Shown here one piece after another: positions 63,801 to 64,000 of a stretch of DNA of 64,000 bases (position 1 is the stretch's first letter; the number at the start of each line of letters is the position of its first letter). Below the pieces are notes generated by a model. The model did no database searches and was not told the origin of the DNA. It saw only the letters and a list, made by a program, of their open reading frames with translations. Source of the stretch: Megachile rotundata (lineage: Eukaryota > Arthropoda > Insecta > Hymenoptera > Megachilidae); contig NC_134988.1 of NCBI RefSeq assembly GCF_050947335.1, forward strand, positions 8,990,001-9,054,000, in the 5' to 3' direction. Position numbers and translations under genes: made by a program.

Positions 63801-63818
63801 GATCCTAGTTACCAGTGA
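21704..63818 (+). CDS. SASH1: SASH1-like SAM and SH3 domain adaptor protein, 11 visible exons, N-terminus missing
   Basis: Eleven exons with AG/GT borders and matching phases join into one frame of about 750 residues, ending at TGA 63816-63818. Order: basic segment (KKKTTFSRLLRGLKTHRKEK), SLY-like region with the acidic stretch YDEPPYESDPEDFLMG, a serine-rich linker, an SH3 domain (ALVDYTPSPYDKEALKFK continuing in the next exon to KFINVEIL), a SAM domain, and a tail containing PRDSGCY. This SLY-SH3-SAM order, and the DSGCY motif after SAM, are as I know them from vertebrate SASH1/SASH3/SAMSN1. Those proteins are cytoplasmic/nuclear signalling scaffolds without enzymatic activity. The Drosophila relative is, I believe, SKIP. 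The first visible exon needs one nucleotide from an upstream exon, so the start lies further left. Only one SAM domain precedes the stop, whereas vertebrate SASH1 has two. Family assignment is firm; one-to-one orthology is inferred. Confidence 0.9.
24130..24770. repeat. Tandem repeat, about 185-bp unit, three copies
   Basis: GACGTCTAAG recurs at 24351, 24538 and 24721 with near-identical flanks. The array ends beside a dispersed GGCGCCAC...AAAATGGCGG module at 24808-24841. Confidence 0.85.
25311..26030. mobile_element. TTAA-flanked MITE (piggyBac-type target), 720 bp
   Basis: TTAA at 25307-25310 and 26031-26034 flanks imperfect inverted ends: GAGGGGCAATGCCTTTAGA on the left, and on the right the complement GGGGGCAATACCTTTAGAC. 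There is no coding frame. The TTAA duplication is characteristic of the piggyBac superfamily; the internal sequence is anonymous. Confidence 0.75.
27550..28930. repeat. Tandem repeat, about 118-121-bp unit, about 11 copies
   Basis: ATGAAGGTTATGTCT recurs about every 120 bp (27649, 27768, 27886 onward). Copies between 28.0 and 28.8 kb are the most alike. The last copy abuts an AAAATGGCGG motif at 28957. Confidence 0.9.
30120..30710. repeat. Tandem repeat, about 93-bp unit, six copies
   Basis: GTCAATAAATATGAACATT begins at 30142 and again 93 bp later at 30235, with further diverged copies (TCTTCTCAATGAATTTTCTT in each). Confidence 0.88.
32869..32892. repeat. (AT)n microsatellite
   Basis: About 12 uninterrupted AT dinucleotides. 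Confidence 0.95.
33540..34160. repeat. Degenerate pyrimidine-rich minisatellite (CAAATTCCT-like)
   Basis: Loosely repeated AAATTCCTA / TCCTTAAGTCC words of about 8-10 bp, too diverged for a clear period. Resembles the edges of the arrays at 6.2 and 46.4 kb. Confidence 0.55.
34951..35815 (+). mobile_element. Decayed mariner-like element, plus-strand copy
   Basis: Begins with a terminal-repeat-like sequence (TATGTCGGAAGAGTAACG at 34950). A second, decayed version of it lies near 35083-35125, and a transposase fragment follows. The sequence between the two terminal-like segments is shared with the minus-strand copy near 14.25-14.32 kb. No 3' terminal repeat was found. Confidence 0.65.
35244..35813 (+). 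pseudogene. Mariner transposase fragment, 189 codons
   Basis: Cut-and-paste DDD transposase fragment with TSDETW (first Asp), HDDAPCH (second Asp) and LSPCDYFLFPKLK (third Asp). Between the second and third Asp I count 33 residues, where mariner normally has 34; HPLKLDL lacks one residue of the usual HPPYSPDL. The N-terminal helix-turn-helix half is missing (full length is about 345 residues), so it should be inactive although this frame is intact. Confidence 0.88.
35835..35895. repeat. Short (CATAACCTATA) array
   Basis: About five units; the reverse complement of the array at 5955-6121. Confidence 0.8.
40060..40525. repeat. Tandem repeat, 148-bp unit, three copies
   Basis: TTTGCAGC recurs at 40081, 40229 and about 40377, with TTAAGATTTGATGTTCACAA in each unit. 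Confidence 0.88.
41220..42115. repeat. A-rich minisatellite (ACAAAATGAC / CCTCACAAAATGACAA)
   Basis: Units of 8-16 bp; more degenerate at 41220-41450 and more regular at 41700-42080, just upstream of the 42351 exon. Confidence 0.88.
42351..42512 (+). CDS. SASH1: SASH1-like exon: start of SLY-like region
   Basis: The acceptor AG is at 42349-42350 and the donor GTACGT at 42513. The exon has 54 codons in phase 0-0. It begins VDTPDSVLQSGLGLGPDMGH and ends SFEETIHR, with the tyrosine-rich patch DYDRLRYLQMNGG between. It sits at the end of a 20.5-kb intron and 358 bp upstream of the next exon. The GTG at 42351 is a valine codon within the exon, not a start. Confidence 0.85.
42513..42870 (+). other. 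358-bp intron of the SASH1-like gene
   Basis: GTACGT..TTGCAG, phase 0. The shortest intron of the set; nothing else in it. Confidence 0.85.
42871..42927 (+). CDS. SASH1: SASH1-like micro-exon: charged helix
   Basis: A 57-nt exon between TTTTGCAG and GTGAGT, phase 0-0, reading LKVQEALRKKERFHKEHEE. The heptad-like charged pattern predicts an amphipathic helix continuing from the previous exon. Too short to stand out as an open frame; supported by splice sites and exact phase. Confidence 0.85.
43548..44991. mobile_element. TA-flanked inverted-repeat element with minisatellite interior, copy A
   Basis: Arms 43548-43692 and 44844-44991 are inverted copies, starting CAGGGTGTCTCACAACTAGT and ending in GAGCGCGAGGATTAC. 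TA flanks both ends (43546-43547, 44992-44993). The interior is a 15-bp ACGCGT array plus a 35-bp unique strip (44809-44843). No transposase. The TA target suggests mobilisation by a Tc1/mariner enzyme (inference). Copy B at 54528-55782 is in the opposite orientation. Confidence 0.85.
43693..44808. repeat. 15-bp ACGCGT minisatellite inside copy A
   Basis: Unit ATTACTACGCGTTGG and variants over about 1.1 kb, with higher-order copies of nine units (CCTACGCTTAGAATTACC recurring about 135 bp apart). A 408-codon minus-strand frame results from the multiple-of-3 period. Confidence 0.92.
45000..45420. repeat. Degenerate minisatellite, about 32-bp unit
   Basis: Units of CAATATTTCCTAGGATGAA then AATACAAAAATTCCTAAACT; starts immediately beside the end of copy A. 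Confidence 0.75.
46290..46905. repeat. 16-bp minisatellite (ATCCCAAAATCCCCAC)
   Basis: A degenerate flank (46290-46490) gives way to nearly perfect 16-bp units (46520-46660 and 46740-46890). Frames of 145-154 codons on both strands (GFWDVGILGCGDFGMW type) are artefacts. Confidence 0.93.
47575..48140. repeat. 9-bp minisatellite (AACAATATG to AACAACTTG)
   Basis: A homogeneous AACAATATG block at 47750-47850 grades into AACAACTTG. Frames (MNN)n and (LFI)n of about 120 codons are by-products. It ends 140 bp before the 48283 exon. Confidence 0.93.
48283..48349 (+). CDS. SASH1: SASH1-like exon: ILRDIRQGLMQLGRDGRG segment
   Basis: The acceptor TTTCAG ends at 48282 and the donor GTGAGT begins at 48350. 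22 codons plus 1 nt (phase 0 to 1). The split codon is completed as GAT (Asp) by the next exon. It continues the helical SLY-like segment. The upstream intron of 5.4 kb contains an inverted-repeat element and three minisatellites. Confidence 0.85.
48350..49530 (+). other. 1.2-kb intron of the SASH1-like gene
   Basis: GTGAGT..TTGCAG. Non-repetitive, GC-richer at 48500-49060; overlapping frames of 62-93 codons show no recognisable domain. Confidence 0.75.
49531..49696 (+). CDS. SASH1: SASH1-like exon: acidic WYDEPPYESDPEDF segment
   Basis: The acceptor TTGCAG ends at 49530 and the donor GTGATA (non-optimal) starts at 49697. Phase 1 to 2. It reads DDTYMYDEDARCGG, a Gly/Pro stretch, then HWYDEPPYESDPEDFLMG and PTATIQNG. 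The tyrosine-in-acidic-context run (YDEPPY) is a plausible tyrosine-phosphorylation/SH2 docking region (inference). Confidence 0.88.
49697..51156 (+). other. Intron of the SASH1-like gene with a MITE
   Basis: Holds the TA-flanked element 49755-50600 close to the 5' splice site and an AAAATGGCGG motif at 50849. The 3' end could be 51135 instead. Confidence 0.7.
49755..50600. mobile_element. TA-flanked MITE, 846 bp
   Basis: Left end CAGGGTGTTTCACTAGTTCT and the complement of the right end CAGGGTGTTTCAGTAATTCT match over about 20 bp. TA lies on both sides (49753-49754, 50601-50602). There is no intact coding frame. It starts the same way (CAGGGTGT) as copies A and B, but the rest differs. Confidence 0.75.
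51157..51286 (+). CDS. SASH1: SASH1-like exon: RKGATSTMRGLIVPQG segment
   Basis: The donor GTAAGT at 51287 is clear. The acceptor is uncertain: AG at 51155-51156 gives RKGATSTMRG as the start, while AG at 51134-51135 adds seven residues, also in phase 2. The former has the better pyrimidine context. The exon runs through NNPPTIIPLTHSRASRESG to SSDVQ in phase 0. RASRES resembles a basophilic-kinase or 14-3-3 site (inference). Confidence 0.75.
51513..51905. repeat. Array of TGACGCACC/GGTGCGTCA dyads, about 37-bp spacing
   Basis: Seven dyads centred on GACGCACCTGGTGCGTC start at 51626, 51663, 51696, 51734, 51771, 51809 and 51847, with outliers at about 51513 and 51886. Each is an 8-bp inverted repeat around one base, containing a CACCTG E-box core flanked by TGACG halves. 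Confidence 0.85.
53436..54051. mobile_element. MITE with 6-bp target duplication, 616 bp
   Basis: Ends CGGGGTGTTCGATAAGTC and the complement of the right end CGGGGTGTTCCATAAATC. TGTATA is present directly on both sides (53430-53435 and 54052-54057). No transposase frame. The superfamily is not assigned: 6 bp does not fit the TA or TTAA classes unless the match is partly chance. Confidence 0.65.
54560..54575. repeat. Poly-G run of 16
   Basis: Sixteen consecutive G in the left arm of copy B; the equivalent stretch of copy A has six. Confidence 0.9.
54716..55636. repeat. 15-bp ACGCGT minisatellite inside copy B
   Basis: Unit AGTAATCCAACGCGT and variants. An exact 135-bp (nine-unit) higher-order copy begins at 55081, 55216, 55351 and 55486 (AGGAATCTAATGCGTGG). 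The 225-codon frame there is not a gene. Confidence 0.93.
57448..57546 (+). CDS. SASH1: SASH1-like exon: SSGEEGLSPSQSSDYEDQEE linker
   Basis: Acceptor TTTTAG ends at 57447 and donor GTACGT begins at 57547. 33 codons, phase 0-0. Low-complexity Ser/Glu-rich linker ending EKQHSAAVHT. It is GC-richer than the surrounding intron. It joins cleanly between the 51-kb and 59.7-kb exons. Confidence 0.8.
58455..58745. repeat. Foldback with diverged arms around a 26-27-bp GC-rich array
   Basis: Left arm 58455-58522 and right arm 58681-58745 are diverged inverted copies (GAAAAGTC...GAGATATA...TTAAAGATT). The GC-rich array lies between them. Confidence 0.7.
58553..58641. promoter_or_regulatory. Four NRF-1-like GCGCATGCGC and three CACGTG sites in 26-27-bp tandem
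   Basis: GCGCATGCGC-type decamers start at 58553, 58579 (one mismatch), 58606 and 58632, alternating with CACGTG at 58570, 58597 and 58623. These match consensus sites for NRF-1/Ewg and for USF/Myc/Max-type bHLH factors. Intronic; function is inferred. Confidence 0.5.
59717..60055 (+). CDS. SASH1: SASH1-like exon: serine-rich linker and first half of SH3
   Basis: The acceptor TTTTCAG ends at 59716 and the donor GTTTGG starts at 60056. 113 codons, phase 0-0. It starts SEASALLEGENRAGIAGRAR, continues with a basic helix (DVQRKISRLRQDRTSSDAF) and a Ser/Gly-rich stretch, and ends with the SH3 start ALVDYTPSPYDKEALKFK. ALxDYxP plus DxxxLxF is the standard SH3 RT-loop signature. The tail after the donor (shared with a longer open frame) is intron. 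Confidence 0.9.
60056..60845 (+). other. 790-bp intron splitting the SH3 domain
   Basis: GTTTGG..TTACAG, phase 0. Contains a degenerate AACCTGAACCTAATCAAAC-type repetition at 60350-60600; no other feature. Confidence 0.8.
60846..61061 (+). CDS. SASH1: SASH1-like exon: second half of SH3 and start of SAM
   Basis: Acceptor TTACAG ends at 60845 and donor GTAGAG begins at 61062. 72 codons, phase 0-0. It completes the SH3 domain: KGDIIDVVQ, the conserved Trp in KSGLWKGVL, and RIGHFKFINVEIL, where the usual G-x-FP is GHFKF. SLY-family SH3 domains are atypical in this loop as I recall. A basic Arg/Gly linker follows, then the first SAM helix SVQELLQRMNLQ. Confidence 0.92.
61062..62350 (+). other. 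1.3-kb intron of the SASH1-like gene
   Basis: GTAGAG..TTCTTAG. The first part overlaps 119-158-codon frames that merely run on from the exon. The second part carries the diverged dyad cluster. Confidence 0.75.
61650..62185. repeat. Diverged second cluster of GACGCAC/GTGCGTC dyads
   Basis: Sites at about 61654, 61800, 61838, 61919, 61998, 62115 and 62159, for example TGACGCAACTAGTGCGTCA. Same dyad as at 51.5-51.9 kb but with irregular spacing and many C-to-T type changes. Confidence 0.75.
62351..62501 (+). CDS. SASH1: SASH1-like exon: SAM domain core
   Basis: Acceptor TTCTTAG ends at 62350 and donor GTAAGT starts at 62502. Phase 0 to 1. It reads EHIPVFVLNGYEDLELFREI, then EPSDLDYLCIHQPEHRAKIL and TAVQLLHDLQ, which with the previous exon makes a full SAM fold of about 60 residues. 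The NGYEDLE..I...DL pattern is that of the SASH1 first SAM repeat. SAM domains mediate homo- or hetero-oligomerisation. Confidence 0.92.
62502..63084 (+). other. 583-bp intron of the SASH1-like gene
   Basis: GTAAGT..CACCAG, phase 1. AT-rich, nothing else recognised. Confidence 0.8.
63085..63818 (+). CDS. SASH1: SASH1-like terminal coding exon: Ser/Gly-rich tail
   Basis: Acceptor CACCAG ends at 63084. The split codon gives Ser, then GSEGDLASSSEGDEVNRLVL, QFPRDSGCYDAHKN and a long disordered Ser/Gly/Thr-rich tail ending TSDPSYQ before TGA at 63816-63818. The exon is markedly GC-rich against its AT-rich introns. PRDSGCY following SAM is also present in vertebrate SASH1. The frame stays open for about 31 codons after the TGA and meets a GTAAGT donor at 63893 (see findings). 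The long minus-strand frame across this exon is its antisense shadow. Confidence 0.85.
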
Positions 63819-64000
63819 AAAAAACGGTACCGGTGATGTGCTTAAAGAAATGTGCGACCTTCACCTTCTTTCCCTTTGCGTTCTACTTCGTCGTAAGTAT
63901 CTTGCGTTTGGTTTTCAGTACGGGATGTTAGGTTAGGTTCAGCTAGACGTTCGTACCAGGACAATGATCGAAATCCTTTGCGGCATTGGAGGAGGTTGAA
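63819..64000 (+). other. Region after the SASH1-like stop: 3' UTR or continued coding
   Basis: No poly-A signal seen. The frame remains open after TGA to a GTAAGT at 63893 (see findings). Confidence 0.4.

Overview
This is a eukaryotic, AT-rich, intron- and repeat-dominated window. Hymenopteran insect (bee, wasp or ant) is my best guess. The reasons are spliceosomal exons with GT..AG borders, mariner and Tc1 remnants, TA- and TTAA-flanked miniature elements, and many long intronic minisatellites. The species cannot be named from the sequence, and no bacterial-type genes, CRISPR arrays, rRNA or tRNA were seen.

One gene is well supported: a plus-strand SASH1-family adaptor (SAM and SH3 domain protein; I believe the Drosophila relative is SKIP). 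Eleven exons join in frame from 21704 to 63818: 21704-21843, 42351-42512, 42871-42927, 48283-48349, 49531-49696, about 51157-51286, 57448-57546, 59717-60055, 60846-61061, 62351-62501 and 63085-63818. They give about 750 residues: a basic N-terminal segment, a SLY-like region, an SH3 domain split over two exons, a SAM domain, and a GC-rich Ser/Gly-rich tail with a conserved DSGCY motif. The true N-terminus lies upstream of 21704 and was not found. At the left edge, a second gene probably begins on the minus strand (184 to 1, partial). A short acidic exon-like segment (1150-1266, plus strand) may belong to another gene.

Everything else is intronic or intergenic. From 1.7 to 21 kb and through the 20.5-kb first visible intron there is a succession of tandem repeats (units from 8 bp to about 370 bp), a Tc1-type foldback element (4553-5856), two decayed mariner copies in opposite orientation (13.6-14.3 and 34.95-35.8 kb) and a TTAA-flanked MITE (25311-26030). 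Introns further right hold two related, oppositely oriented inverted-repeat elements whose interiors are 15-bp ACGCGT minisatellites (43548-44991 and 54528-55782). They also hold a TA-flanked MITE (49755-50600), a MITE with a 6-bp duplication (53436-54051), two clusters of a TGACGCACC/GGTGCGTCA dyad (51.5-51.9 and 61.65-62.2 kb) and a foldback carrying four NRF-1-like and three CACGTG sites (58.5-58.7 kb).

The most unusual theme is GC/CpG-rich minisatellites sitting inside inverted-repeat elements in an otherwise AT-rich intron landscape, plus repeated AAAATGGCGG (YY1/Pho-like) motifs across the window. Most long open frames in the window are by-products of tandem repeats whose period is a multiple of 3 or lacks stop codons; they are listed as rejected.
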